Positions 1 to 13,177 of a DNA stretch of 64,000 bases are shown piece after piece. Source of the DNA: Atherix ibis (taxonomy: Eukaryota; Arthropoda; Insecta; Diptera; Athericidae); contig OY282606.1 in the NCBI GenBank assembly GCA_958298945.1, forward strand, positions 45,211,920-45,275,919. The letters run 5' to 3'. The stretch's first letter is position 1. Each line of letters starts with the position of its first letter. A program made the position numbers and the translations under genes. The notes beneath the pieces are model-generated. The model was not told the origin of the DNA and ran no database searches. It saw only the letters and a program-made list of their open reading frames with translations.

Positions 1-593
1 TAAGTTCAAAAGAACCTGGAGTCGAAAAGATGAACCCGCTCAAAGAACTTCAAAAGCCAATATTCATCAAAAAAGGTTATGCTATCTGTTTGGTGGGATT
101 TCAAAGGAATCGTTTATTTTGAGCTTTTACCGAGCACCACAATTATTAATTCTGAAGTATACTATCATCAGTTGGATAAATTTCACTTAAAGAAAAATGG
201 CCAGAATTGGTTAATAGGAAAGGTATGGTGCTCCAACAGGATAATGCGAAACTACATACAAGTTTGACCACTCGGCAAAAGCTTTTAGAACTTGGACGGG
301 ATATACTGCCGCACCCGTCATACTCTCCAGATCTAGCACCTTCCGATTATCATTTATTCCGGTCGCTGCAAAATTTCTTAGATGGTAAAACGGTTAATTC
401 AAATGAGGAGGTTTGGAAGCAAAGAACAAAAATTTTATGAGCGTGGAATCACGCTCACAAATAAATGGCAAAGGGTATTGGATCAGACTGGACAATATTT
501 AATTGAATAAAATATTAATTTATGTTACTATAAGAAAAATGTCTTTCATTTTTATAAAAAAAAAACAAAATCACTTCCCGGACAACCCAATGT
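1..593 (+). mobile_element. mariner element, 3-prime part, transposase broken (enters from left edge)
   Basis: This is the right-hand part of a mariner transposon that begins outside the window. Frames at 79-267 and 207-440 give pieces of a DD34D transposase: VWWDFKGIVYFELLPS, then LQQDNAKLHTS with the second catalytic Asp, then SPDLAPSDYHLF with the third. The pieces lie in two frames, so there is at least one frameshift near 207-260, and a stop interrupts the C-terminus near 440. The right inverted terminal repeat runs to about 593 (tcacttcccggacaaccca) beside a TA. The end matches the elements at 13178 and 48267, whose ends read ttgggttgttcggaaagtaa. The type resembles the mellifera-like mariner group; this subfamily call is from memory of the family and is tentative. 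Confidence 0.85.
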
Positions 594-2834
594 ATTGTTG
601 TGCAAAATAAATAAAGTTCGGCTTTCGTTAAATGTTATTTGTAAGTGTTGTATAAATAAGTTTTAATATTTTTTAAGGAATTTTAATATATTTTATCATT
701 ATTCTAATTTTGCGGTAAAAAAAACTCTATTAGAGATTTTGGTAAGTTCCCAATTTTCGAATAAACTTTTACACATTCCTTTCATCCTTTTTATAGATCG
801 ATCTCAAATAAACGTGTCATCTTTTAATTAAAAAAATATACAAAAATTCAATCTTAAACTATAATAGTTATCAAATTTTAGTATTGCACGTATATTTGTA
901 GTTATTATAGTATGTTCGTTTAAATTACAATAAAAAGAAATTGTATGGTATTTTCCTAATCATGTAAAATCATTTCTTGGTAAAATTCTTAAGTCATTTT
1001 TGCAATTAATTTTATAAACACATTTTCTACCATAAAAAAAAATATTATTCAAGTGAAAGTAATACAATATTTTTGGGTTATTTTTAAGTACATAGTTTAA
1101 ATATTTAAGAGAATATTATTTATTCCTACAATTCATAATAAAATAATTAAATTTTATGTTCAATTTAAGTGAGTTTTCCCGTGCACAATTTACAATTATA
1201 GACAACACTCTCAATCTTATCATATGAAAAATTAATTTAAACCAAAATAAAACCAAAGGAATATCTATTTATATAAATAAAAACAAATTTCCAACAAGAG
1301 GATATTTTGCTAACTTTGAATTATTAACAAAGTACGTTTGTAGAGAAAAAAAGGCCACAGTCAGGTAATGTTGAAAGATAAAAATTATAAATTGCTGATT
1401 ATTTTCTCTTAACCCAGTATTACTCAGTTTGTTATTTTGTATATAAACAAATAGGAAAACCAAAATCAAATAATTAATAATTAACAATAAGCCCAGATAA
1501 AAATAAACGAAAGTATTTAGAAAAAGTAAAAGTAGAAATAAATATTAAATATTTAGTATGATCTCATTCGTGGGTAATTGTAGATATTTGTATACAAAAA
1601 TAAATGAATTCTGACGTTGGGAATAAAGTTTTCAATATGGGAAATTGAACTGACTATCCCAATTTATTCTCTCATGAATATGGAATATATTCTTCCGGTT
1701 GTAGTGATAGGCTTACATGGTGACAATCAAAAATCACTTTTTACTATTAACTCGCTCAAGATATACAAAAATAAAAGCATGAATATATGATAAATTGTAT
1801 TAATTGTGCAGGAAGTAATTTTAATTTTATTTTGCGGTTATTTTAAATGTAATAATGATTATTTTCTTCATATATTTACAAAAGTTTTATTTTTGGTTAA
1901 TTTTTGTAATTATTTATCACAAAATTATCCAAAAATGTGTGAATAAACGTATAAAAATGTCCAACCTTCTTTAATAATTATTTTTAATCGCCATTTTTTT
2001 TATTTATGTTTTGAATATTGGGAAAAAAAAGAAAAAAGGTAATCTTTAAATGACGACCAATAACGATTTTGTGAAGGATTTTGGATTACAGGAATTTTAT
2101 TTTACCTACTCAGTTAAGAGAGCCAAATTTTCATATTATAAGTCCAGATGGGTTTTTATACATATTAAAAAAATTGATAATTTTAATAAATGGTCCAGTA
2201 TTTGGTTGAAGCCCCGTAAGTCTTTTAATTCGATTGCATATTAATTGGTTCGAAATTAATTATTTTGTGGAATTTTAACTTTTCAAAATGGCGGATTTTA
2301 TACAAATTATTTTTCTTAAATGAATTTTTATAAAATATTGCAATTTATAATTATTTTATATTTTAAACGAACCCTTAAAAATTTAACTTAGAATCAATTT
2401 CTTACTAATAATATTAATTTAATATTCAAATGTCCACAGGAACAATAGAATATATCTTAAAGATCTTATATATCAATACAAATCAACAAATTTAAATCTT
2501 GATTAATTTAGAATCATTAGGAGTGTATGATTAATTAAAGCACAGGTAATGTAATTTTCAAATATCGCCATGAAAACAAGACTCTTCTTCCATTTATTCA
2601 TTCATAAAAAACTTACATATCTTCCTTTTACAATTATAGATCGTGCAATAACTGTGGATCCTGGTTTTTTGCCAAAATTTCCCAGTTCATCAAGAAGAAA
2701 ATTTCCAAGGTATGATGGCCAATAGAATCACGGCACCATTGTCTCGACCTATGGACGAGGTATTCTTTATTCTTAAATATTAGGTGACTCATCCACCGCA
2801 GAGTTTGAGACTTATCCGAGCGATCGTGATATTA
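594..2834. other. AT-rich stretch without recognisable genes
   Basis: Very AT-rich sequence with only short frames (at most about 70 codons) of low complexity. None has a recognisable motif, a plausible signal peptide with a splice site, or a match to another part of the window. Nothing functional is seen. Confidence 0.6.
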
Positions 2835-3009
2835 CTAATTAATTTCAATATGATATAGGCTCCGGAATCGGTTAATAAAATATACCACGAATGATCCTCC
2901 TTTCGAACATGGCTGAGACTTCTCAATTTTTCTTCGTAAGAACACAAGTCTGCGAAGAGTTAACATAAGGAATAGAAAGAAAAAGGTTATGTACAATAGT
3001 TGTTTCGTT

Positions 3010-4655
3010 TTTATGATCACGTGTTTCGAGCAATTTACCCATTTTAACTGAAATGGACTTTCTTGGATCACGTGTTTTGAACAAATTGCTTTTTTGACGG
3101 AAATGGACTCTCTTGAGTCAAGATTTTCGAGCAAATTAGCCTTTTTTGACTGAAATAGACTCGCTTGGATCAAGTGTTTCGAGCAAATTAGTCTTTTTTG
3201 ACTGAAATGGTTTCTCTTGAATCACGTGTTTCGAGCAAATTAACCTTTTTTGACTAAAATGAACTCTCTTGGATCAAATTTTTCGAGCAAATTACCTTTT
3301 TTGACTGAAATGGACTCTCTTGAATCGTGTGTTTCGAGCAAATTAGCCTTTTTTGACTGAAGTGGACTCTCTTTGATACCGTGTTTCGAGCAAATTATCT
3401 TTTTTTGACTAAAATAGACTCTCTTGAATTACGTATTTCGAGCACATTAGCCTTTTTTACTGAAATGGACTCTCTTGGATTACGTGTTTCGAGCAAATTA
3501 GCCTTTTTTGACTGAAATATATTCTCTTGAATCACGTGTTTTGAGCAAATTAGCCTTTTTTGACTGAAAAGGACTCTTTTGGATCACGTGTTTCGAGAAA
3601 ATTATCTTGTTTTGAATGAAATATACTCTCTTGGATCAAGTGTTTCGAGTAAATTAGCCTTTTTTGACTGAAATAGACTGTCTGGGATCACGTGTTTCGA
3701 GAAATTAGTCTGTTTTGACTGAAATGGTTTCTCTTGAATCACGTGTTTCGAGCAAATTAACCTTTTTTGACTAAAATGAACTCTCTTGGATCAAATTTTT
3801 CGAGCAAATTACCTTTTTTGACTGAAATGGACTCTCTTGAATCGTGTGTTTCGAGCAAATTAGCCTTTTTTGACTGAAGTGGACTCTCTTTGATACCGTG
3901 TTTCGAGCAAATTATCTTTTTTTGACTAAAATAGACTCTCTTGAATTACGTATTTCGAGCACATTAGCCTTTTTTACTGAAATGGACTCTCTTGGATTAC
4001 GTGTTTCGAGCAAATTAGCCTTTTTTGACTGAAATATATTCTCTTGAATCACGTGTTTTGAGCAAATTAGCCTTTTTTGACTGAAAAGGACTCTTTTGGA
4101 TCACGTGTTTCGAGAAAATTATCTTGTTTTGAATGAAATATACTCTCTTGGATCAAGTGTTTCGAGTAAATTAGCCTTTTTTGACTGAAATAGACTCTCT
4201 GGGATCACGTGTTTCGAGAAATTAGTCTGTTTTGACTGAAATGGGTTCTCTTGAATCACGTGTTTCGAGAAAATTAGCCTTTTTTGACTAAAATGGACTC
4301 TCTTGGAACAAATTTTTCGAGCAAATTAGCCTTTTTTGACTGAAGTGGACTCTCTTTGATACCGTGTTTTGAGCAAATTATCTTTTTTTGACTAAAATAG
4401 ACTATCTTGAATCACGTATTCCCAGCACATTAGCCCTTTTTTACTGAAATGGACTCTCTTGGATTACGTGTTTCGAGCAAATTAGCCTTTTTTGACTGAA
4501 ATATATTCTCTTGAATCACGTATTCCGAGCACATTAGCCCTTTTTTACTGAAATAGACTCTTTTGTATCATATGTTTCGAGCAACTTATCCTTTTTTGAA
4601 TAAATAGACTCTCTTGAATCACGTGTTTTGAGAAATTAGCCTTTTTTGGTCAATT
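3010..4655. repeat. 52-bp tandem satellite with higher-order structure
   Basis: About 31 tandem copies of a unit near 52 bp. Each unit carries the words gactctcttggatcacgtg, tttcgagcaaattagcc and ttttttgactgaaatg with scattered changes. Many units contain the palindrome CACGTG. A block of ten units (from about 3211) is repeated almost unchanged about 517 bp later (from about 3728). A third, shorter and rearranged block starts near 4245. The array therefore grew by duplication of ten-unit blocks as well as single units. A minus-strand frame at 2835-3173 runs into the array and is read as a by-product, not a gene. Confidence 0.93.
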
Positions 4656-6812
4656 ATAGTTTCTTAAATTTTGTAAAGCATGCTAGTTTCTTTAATCAAT
4701 CTAAAAGAGGACGTGAAAAATAAAATTGTTACATCTAGAGTCGTTGCAATGGGAGTTCCCATAAACAATTTTGGATTTATTGGCATTCGCTTAAAATATA
4801 TAGAGTACTTAGTAGGACGCCACAGAACGTGTAAGGCTTCTAAATAAAAAGTTATGGGTGGGACGGATGGTTGATTAGACTGAATTGTTGGTAATTGGTC
4901 AGTGAGACGCTAAAATAATCTGTCTGTTTGTCTATTATCACTTTCTACAAGTTACCTTTTATTTCTGTTAGTGGGCAGAGTGTGGCATATATAGATACCT
5001 GTAAGCACCGGACGCCGGAGTGTCTTTCCAGTCAACTGATTACCTCGTTCATTTTCCGCAACTTCCAGATACTCTGGTAGCCATAGTAATTCGACGATCC
5101 TATTATTGATTAGATTATGTTGAGTCCAGTCTCATTAAGTACAGAATCATTCAATGAGCTCTAAATGGTGTTGATTGAAAATAAACTATAAGCAATAGTA
5201 TAATTTGATTCATAAAAATATTCCATTTATGAGGTTTCGAACCAGTCAAAAATACCAAATTTCGTACCCAATCCAGAAATTTCTCAACTATTCATCACAA
5301 AATTGAAATTCTGTCTTAATTGAGATTGTCGTTGTTTTTTTTAGGAACTTTTTCTTATTCATAATTCAAAGATATTTAAGAAACGTTATTGAGAATATAA
5401 GAACTTTTTTTGAATAAAAAAGTTCATCTAAGCATAAGAATATTTATTAGAAAATAATCAGGGGAGGTCTTTTAAAAAAAATTATCTTGAAATAGTAATC
5501 AAAACAAGAAAAGAAAAGACATTTTATGGAAAACATTTGTACATTTGATATTATTTCCGAATATTAAAACAAATTATTTATTTAAACAAATTCTCTGAAT
5601 ATCAACATTACCAATATTTACCATACAATATTCGTAGCTGGCATTTTCATAAATACTTTGACATTTTACATCTATTGCCTGATTTAAAATGTTTAATGGC
5701 TAATATTTTGCTTCGGAAAGCATGAAATCGATTTTCATGGACTAATGATTGATTAGCTTTAATGATTCCCTGTTCATAAATATAAACTTTGTACTTCCTA
5801 TTATTTCCTCTCGCAAAAGAAAACTGGAAAAAACGATTCATAAAACGCGTTCTATTCGATTCTCCATAATTCTCAAATGCCTACCATTAAAATATCAAAA
5901 GCATAGAAAATAATAAATTTATTGTCTTTTTGTTTATCTGAGCATCTTTTATATTTCAGAAAAAAATTTAACCGTAATTTTAACAAAAATTTAAATCAAT
6001 TGAAGCCCTGAGCTCACTATTCTTCTAATTTGTTTGCAAATAAATAAATCACGTTAAAAATTGTTTATCTAAAAGCTACGTGTACTACGTTTTTGTTCTT
6101 TTATAGACAACAAAGTTTTGCTTTTATTTTTAAGCTAAAAAAATACTTCCATGACAAGATCTACCAATATTCAAATTTTACATAAGCAAATAAGAGAAAG
6201 TTTTTTGGGGAAATTCTCTTAAATGAAGTCTTATCTATAAAATTATTTAAAAACTTGAAAAAGTTATATATCTTATCAAGTCGTAAATAATTTAACTGAT
6301 AAGATTATTTTATAATTTACGATCAAAATTTTTACTCAGTAAATTTCTCTTTTTTGTGGAAATTTCTAAAGCTTAATATTTATGATAGGAATTGTACATA
6401 AAAATTTATAAACAAATTTGGAGATTATACGTTGCTAAGCTATTTTGGTAGAAAAATTTTCATAATTATTAGAAAGTTTAATTTATTATACTTTAATAAT
6501 CAAAAAACTACTTTGAATTTTTAGTTTAGAGAAATTTTTAACTATAGAACTTGAAGAATTTCCTGAATGGCACTCAACACTGTTGGTTCAATTCAAGGAT
6601 TTTTTTAACATGGTTGTAGATATTTTCACAAATCCTTTAACTAAATAAGTGAGATGGTGAAGATGTTGGTCTTATATTATTTTTTCTAATTTACTTAAAA
6701 AATTACCATTTTGTATGTTTTTATAAATTATAGGGAAATTTTTATCCCTTGCATCCTTAAGATCTCATTTAAATAAAAAATTCGAAAATGCAAATCCGCT
6801 AAATTAAATATA
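4656..6812. other. Non-coding stretch, partly less AT-rich at 4740-5130
   Basis: No gene recognised. The segment 4740-5130 is less AT-rich than its surroundings and could be an old transposon relic, but no coding motif or terminal repeat was found. The remainder is AT-rich with short frames only, for example a 64-codon minus-strand frame at 5647-5841 with no recognisable motif. Confidence 0.5.
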
Positions 6813-7750
6813 TTGGGTTGTCGGAAAAGTTTGTTTTAGGAAGTGTATTTATTCATGACACATTTTTTTAGGAAATGCGTTTATTTATATTGTTTGGGGA
6901 AAATGAATCCATCCTTTTTAGGTTTCTTATCAAGGCTTTATTTAACATGGTCCGCATTATCCGATTTAGGTCAAATATGCACCGTTTTGTTTAACAATTT
7001 GTTCCCATTTTAAAGGTAACTTCGTAATGCCCCTTTAATAGAAGCTCTGGTCCCTGGGTGAAAAGCTAAGTGCTTTGTGTCAGGTCCGGACTATTAGGTG
7101 AATTCATCAAAACTTCCTAACCAAACTCCAGGAGTTTCTGTCTAGTTACTATAGACGTGTGTGGCTTGGCGTTATCATGATGGAATGCAACACTTCTCCT
7201 GTTGACCAATTTTATTCAATTGCTAGCTTCAAATTGACCAATTGTAAATAGTAGAGATCCGAATTTAGTGTTTAGTTAGTGGGAAGCTGCTGATAATAGA
7301 TGATTGCTTTTCAGTCTAATTAAATGCACTGCAAAACTTTCCTGGCCGTTAGCCCTATTTTGTCCACTATTTAATGCAGATGGTTTAAAACCATTTTTGG
7401 TCGATCTTTAGCTCCTGTGCGATGCTACAACTGCTAACATGCCGGTTACTTCAATTATTTGGGACATTTTTGACCGTGTATCTTTAATATTGAAAATACC
7501 GGAGCGAAATCGACAAAACCATAATTGCGCGCAATAAGCTATGAAAGCACTGGGATCACAAGCACAATTCACAATTTCAGCCACCTGACTGTCATTTTCG
7601 CTATTATCAAAACAAAATTGTAAAATATACCAAATATTCTCATTGTTAACTTTCATATTTTACACCCCATAACTCACAACTGAATCGACATTCAAAAAGC
7701 AGGAGAGGAATTTTTTTTTAAGTACGGAATATCACTTTTCCAACGAGCGC
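6813..7750 (-). mobile_element. Degraded mariner, internally deleted
   Basis: A mariner in reverse orientation. The right part (minus strand from 7656) encodes a recognisable transposase N-terminus: MKVNNENIWYILQFCFD, then WFCRFRSGIFNIKD, the helix-turn-helix region. Near 7400-7440 the coding sense jumps straight into the catalytic region, so several hundred bases are missing, including the first catalytic Asp. The left part (6950-7390) still reads as antisense of the HQDNA to SPDLAP area, with many stops. The left end at 6813 (attgggttgtcggaaaagt) and the right end near 7731-7748 (tcacttttccaacg) are decayed inverted repeats. It is non-functional. Confidence 0.75.
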
Positions 7751-7849
7751 AAGTCTGAATTTGTTTGATCAATACTTTACGAGATGTATGAGTATATTAC
7801 TAGAGCCATCTAGAAAAAATATAATGGATTTCTTTTTCTCCAAACTATA

Positions 7850-8840
7850 ATAAAAAATAAAGATCAGTAATGATATATTGTCCATTTTGCTCGATAACCT
7901 TTTGCCATCTTGCAGCGAGTTTCACAATTCCTCATATAAATTGAACGTAAAGGTGGTGATTAACAGTCTCATTTGAACAAGATGCTGATTAAAAGCCTCA
8001 TCTGAGTTGAACGGCATACCACGTAAGAAGTTTTGCAGAGAGTGAAGCAAGTGGAAGACTGACGGCGCAAGATCAGGCGAGTGTGGCAACATACTATATT
8101 TTTTGACGAGTGTGGCAACACACACCATATTTTTTGACAGGTGATAACGTTATCGTGATGGAGCGCAACTCGTTTCCGATCAACGAGCTCGGGAAGTTCC
8201 TGGATGATGGATTCGCCCAAACTATTCAATTGCTGACAGTAAACTTCTGAATTGATTGTTTGGTAGAAGCTCAAAAAACGCGATACCTCCAAAATCCTAC
8301 CTCACTGAGTTTGATAAATGTCCACTCTTCTTATTGTTTCGAAGCGGATCATCACACCGGCACCATTTTCATGTCATATTATTTTATTAATTGCTTCAAA
8401 AAAAAGGATTGGTTTCCTCACGTTTAATGAGCATATCGCAGATGCTTATATATTCCATCAAATAAACTTCTTTGACTACATGAGGAACCCAAATACCGAG
8501 CTTGCTTATATCTTCCAGCTTCTTCAGGTGGTTGCGAATGGTAGATATTCAATGTTTCTATATTCTCTCGTATCATGTTACGATGGCTTGAGTCAATTCC
8601 CACCTTTTTTTTTATCGTCATCAACCTTGGTTAGCCTTCCTGACAAAAAATCATTTTTCATATCAAAATCTCCAGCACGAAATATTGTAAACAATCGTTG
8701 GCATTGAAGTTCTTGTAGACCATTGTCACCATTAAATTTACGCAATTTTTCACAAGCTTGACGCGGGTTCTTCCCTTTACGGAAGTAAAATAATAAAATA
8801 TGGTGAAAACGCAAAGTCTCATCTTCCATTTTCAATTTGT
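7850..8840 (-). mobile_element. Degraded mariner, mellifera-like type
   Basis: A reverse-strand mariner remnant. The N-terminus reads from about 8832: ETLRFHHILLFYFRKGKNPRQ, then FRAGDFDMKNDFLSGRLTKVDDD, the usual helix-turn-helix and GRP linker of this transposase. Frames at 7969-8292 and 7922-8128 give the catalytic half in pieces: FYQTINSEVYCQQL, VALHHDN, then PHSPDLAPSVFHLLHSLQNFL, where the third catalytic Asp position reads V in SVFHL. Frameshifts and stops separate the parts, and the region around the first Asp is mostly lost. Terminal repeats are not clear, so the ends are approximate. Confidence 0.75.
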
Positions 8841-8933
8841 TTTAAAATCCATAAAAAATAAACAAAATGAAGCATTTTTGTTTAAAAATTAAAGCTTAAA
8901 CTATCAGCTATTAAATGACATAACAATAATATA

Positions 8934-9888
8934 CGACGTCTATTCAAAAAGTATCGCTTTTACAAGCTTGACGCTTTTTTACAGAAGTAAAATAATAAAA
9001 TACGGGTTACCTATATTCAATTTTCAATTTTTTGCGGCGTTATTTTGGTACTCATGGCTCTAACTTATGCCGACAAGTTCGGCCATTTTGAATGTTCAGT
9101 GAATTTTTGACAGCTGCTTTCCTTGCACGTGTTTTGGCTCGTCTTCGATTTTTGCTCAATTTCGACCAAAAACAGCATCGCATTAACATTGCTAAGGAGC
9201 TGTTGGACTCTGTCCGCGAAGACCGAAATTTGCTCCAGAGGGTCATAACTGGTGACGAATCATGGGTTTATGGTTATGACATGGAAACCAAAGCTAAATT
9301 ATCCCAATGGAAGCTGCCGCATTAGCCAAAACCGAAAAAAGCGCGTCAAGTTCGGTCGAATGTGAAGGTTTTGCTTACAATTTTCTTCAATTGCAGGGAC
9401 GTGGTGCATCATGAGTTCTTGCCATAGGGTAGAATGATCAATAAAGAATATTACCTGCAAGTTATGCGCAAGTTGAGCGAAGCAATCCGCCAGAAACGAC
9501 CGGATTTGTGGAAGAACAAAAATTGGCATTTTAATGCCAGAACGACCGGATTTGTGGAAGAACAAAAATTGGCACACTAGTAATGCCGCCGCTACCGTAT
9601 TCCCCAGATATGGCCTTCTGTGACTTTTCCTTATTCCTGAAACTGAAGAGCTCCATGAAAGGACGACATTACGCTACGATTGAGGAGATAAAAACCGCAT
9701 CAAAGGAGGACCTGAACAAGATCACAAAAAATAATGTTTTGAAGTGCTTCGAGAATTGGAGAAAACGTTGGCACAAGTATATAATATCTGGTGGGTATTA
9801 CTTTGAAAGGGACAAAATAGATATTCATGAATAAATAAATAATTTTTGAAAAAACACAAAATCCGCGATACTTTTTGAACAGACCTCG
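8934..9888 (+). mobile_element. Deleted mariner of the GTCTGTTCAAAAAGTATCGC terminal-repeat family
   Basis: Both ends are visible beside TA: left acgacgtctattcaaaaagt, right ctttttgaacagacctcg. The coding part starts inside the transposase (9092-9325): FDQKQHRINIAKELLDSV, then VITGDESWVYGYDMETK with the first catalytic Asp, then a TAG stop at 9323-9325. A second frame (9583-9834) holds LPYSPDMAFCDF with the third Asp and the C-terminus FENWRKRWHKYIISGGYYFE. The N-terminal DNA-binding half is absent. The segment carrying the HHDNAP motif is replaced by a short tandem duplication at about 9491-9575. The copies at 22126 and 62749 lack the same N-terminal half, which suggests that a deleted form was itself amplified. 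Confidence 0.85.
9491..9575. repeat. Imperfect direct duplication inside mariner
   Basis: The words gaccggatttgtggaagaac and aaaaattggca occur twice in a row, about 46 bp apart, inside the transposase. The duplication sits at the junction of a deletion that removed the central catalytic motif, as expected for slipped or template-switch repair. Confidence 0.8.
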
Positions 9889-12749
9889 TAGATGCGAATA
9901 ACTCTAGTGTTTCCATCTATTACTAAAGTACTTCATAAACAGACGCCATCTGTTATTAAAGTGCTTCATGACTCCTCCGATAAGCCAATAAACTGAAAAA
10001 TTTACTAGTAAGATTTTTTTTATGGGTTATTTCTTTTTTTGATTGACAGACAACTACTTCAGCAGTAATTAAGCAATAAGTACATTTAATTTCAATAAAT
10101 TAAAATGATTTCCTTTACATTTCTCTATAGTTGTTAAGCAACACTTCTCAAGAGTTTTTAATTTCCACTCAAATTAAATTTCATGTTGTATGGGAATCTG
10201 AAACAGACCAAGTGCATGATTATTGATAAAAAATAATTCAACAAGCAATTTAATTACTTAGCTAAGTGCATAGATATACACAAAATGCCTTAACTGAAGC
10301 AGAAATATTGTAAAAAAATAAGTTTTTTTCATAAATTTGTTAACATCGATATTATTGATGTAGGATATTGGATTCAATATTAAAGATCTAAAAGTCTCAA
10401 AAGGAAAAAAAACGATATAATAAATATAAAAAATATAAATTTTAACAATAATATACCAGTACTCAGTGTATCTGTATCTTGGCGATCAATAGTGTGCACA
10501 CATGCAATTGATTTTATTCAATAAATATTATTTTTTGTTCTTTGATATTGTGACACAGGCGACGGTGTCGATTCGGTCTACGGAAGTTCAAAGGGATGAA
10601 ATAGCAACGATGTGACTAAGTAATATGAAACCAACTGACTGATTGGATAGAATATATGAGAAGCTGTTTGATGAATGAGTGAGCGGATGAAAAGAAGGAT
10701 TCGTCACATTTAAAAAGGATATCAATTCTGCTCAATTCAATTCACTCGCTCTGTGTCAGTGCGACGACATTTCATATGCAATGAATATAAATATTTGCTT
10801 TTTTACATCACGTCAACTGGAAAAAGCACACCCAACTATGATAGACGAGGATTTTTTCTACTTCATATACGAGTACATATACTCGCCGTTCAAATATATG
10901 AGTTTTGTCTGGATTGTAAGTGGAAGCCTTTTACCCTAACTCAGAAAAAAAAAAAAAATTTCATTTTTCCGATGACATACTCATCTGTCAAGTGAAAAAC
11001 TTTTACGAAATATTCAATAGACAAAATATTCCGCCCATTATTGAGATATTATCCAAAAGAAAAAATTGAGAAAAAATAACTTATAAATAGCATGTTGGTA
11101 AATTTCATTCCAATAAGGATGGATTCTCATTCTGCTTCGATTTATCTAAGCTACGTATTTTCGGCTTCAGTTCCGATTCTATTGTCAAAAATACAATATA
11201 ACATAATATGCACGAAAAGGGGATACTCTAAATTTTTTTTTTTTTGGCGTTTTACATAAAATAGCTCGAATATCCACTGACTTTATATGAACTCTCGATA
11301 CACCGCCATTTCGAAATATTACCAAAAAAATAGAATTTCAGTCAAAGTATACAAAATAATGGAATGCCATTTTTCTAAGGAATATCAATATAACATCCAA
11401 ATGCCATACCACCGTCAGTGGATCGGAAATCTCGTACGAAATATTGATTGAAACATAGCATATTGTAGAAAATAAAAAATGTCATAACCACAAATGAAAT
11501 TTGAAAAAGAAACTTGAAAATATTGTAACTTACAATAAATGAACAATAATGGGGAAAAACTCCGTATACGAATATAGGATCAACCGAAGTATTATTATTT
11601 GTTTTCTTATTCAATTTATAACTTTCTCAATTCGGTTAAGTTTATTCTATTTCACGTGCTTGGAAAAGGATATCAAAGTGTTCCGGATATCAAAAGTACT
11701 CCCGGAGGATATATGTAGATATTTTGAATACAATTGATTTAAAAGTTGATATTTTCAATAAGACACTATTTGAAGGTATATTTATAAATAAATTTTTTTT
11801 TTGATATTACGGGAAAAATTGCGAAATTGTTTTTTCTTTGGGGAAGTTTGTTAGAGATATTATTTCTAATAGTTCTCTGTAGTACTCTGGAATTACAATA
11901 CCATCATCATACATATATGGCCATAAAATGGAACCAGAAAACCAGTGGTGAATTTTGATAAAGTGGGCGATCTTTCTTAATGCCTACAGCATATGTGCTG
12001 AACCCAGCTAGTCGATTTCTTCAACACCAAATACTCTCGATTCAAACGCCAAATGTCAGCGTCCGTTCCGTAGAATGGAAGCTTTACTGATTCCCGCGCT
12101 ATGCATTCAACCTAGATTTATTTATGTTTACACCAATCACCCGTTTGACTTCCCGAAGGAATATATACTTCATTCCCACAGTGAATGCACAGTCACGGCA
12201 GTGTTAGGCTGTTTTTCATGCACCACTATCTCTAAAGAATGGTTGGTATGAATTTCTTCATACAATTATATCCGGATTGTCATGAGAAATATATTGTTTA
12301 TGTCTAAATTCTAGACCTTTATGCCCAATATCAAATGATCCAAATGACTTAGAGGTACTAACGCCTGGACATTTTCCAATCGGTCGTACGATGTTGGCCT
12401 CCGCGCATGATGATTTCACCAAAGTCAAAATTAGTCAACTTGAGCGATGGAATTCGATGCAGAATTCTCTCAAAGATTTCAGGAAAAATTGGCGAATTGA
12501 TTTTGTAGAGCAATGATAACAATGTTCAAAACATTTCAGCCACAAAAAAATATAGAGACTGGATATCTGGCTTTACTCAAGGATGCCACCGCTTCACGGA
12601 TGAGCGGATGCCACCACTTCACTGGAAGCGTGGAAGAGTAACAGAAGTGGACACGAGTCGTAATATTGAAAAACCCAAAAGGGTAATGCTAGAAGAATGG
12701 TTACAAAGGTTTGTTGACTACCGGTAAATGAATTATCTAGAAAAAGATC
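9889..12749. other. Long stretch with no recognised gene
   Basis: Mostly AT-rich. Less AT-rich patches at about 10550-10760 and 11880-12700 have no frame longer than about 80 codons and no motif I can place. At 12586-12625 the words gatgccaccgcttcac and gatgccaccacttcac form a small direct repeat. The patches may be old transposon debris; nothing functional is supported. Confidence 0.5.
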
Positions 12750-13140
12750 ATATAAGAAGTAAATAAAAAAAAACTAGTGCATATTTTTATAAATTTCCCA
12801 TTTTATTAGAAAGATTGAACCTCGAAATTTAAGAATGAAACACAATATCATTTAAATGACTGCCACGGCTGGCCTTACAGTACCCCATTCGCATGACCCA
12901 ATTTTTCAGTACATTTTCGATTGTCTGGACCTGTATCCCTTCAATGTAAACTTTAATTTCATGTTTCAATACCTCAATTGTCCCTGGATGGCTTGCGTAA
13001 TATTTATCCTTAACGGCTCCACACAGAAAATAATCCATCCAACGGGCTCAAATCACAGCTCCGAGGTGGCCAATTGACATCAGAATTTCGCCTGATTATT
13101 CGGTTTTCAAAAGTTCTCAATATTTCCCAGTAATCAGAAT
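12750..13140 (-). mobile_element. Fragment of rosa-like (DD41D-type) mariner
   Basis: A reverse-strand frame at 12829-13038 encodes a transposase C-terminus: YFLCGAVKDKYYASHPGTIE, then IENVLKNWVMRMGYCKASRG with SHLNDIVFHS. It closely matches the nucleotide sequence of the longer element at 35575-36845, for example over gactgccacggctgg and cagaatttcg. Near 13110 the match jumps to the far (N-terminal) end of that element, so most of the coding region is deleted. No clear terminal repeat is present on either side. Confidence 0.75.
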
Positions 13141-13177
13141 TACGGCTGATTATAAAGAATTAATAGTAATATAAATA

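Noticed and set aside
2835..3173. 112-codon minus-strand frame
   Set aside because: About half lies in the 52-bp satellite and the peptide repeats with it; no family signature.
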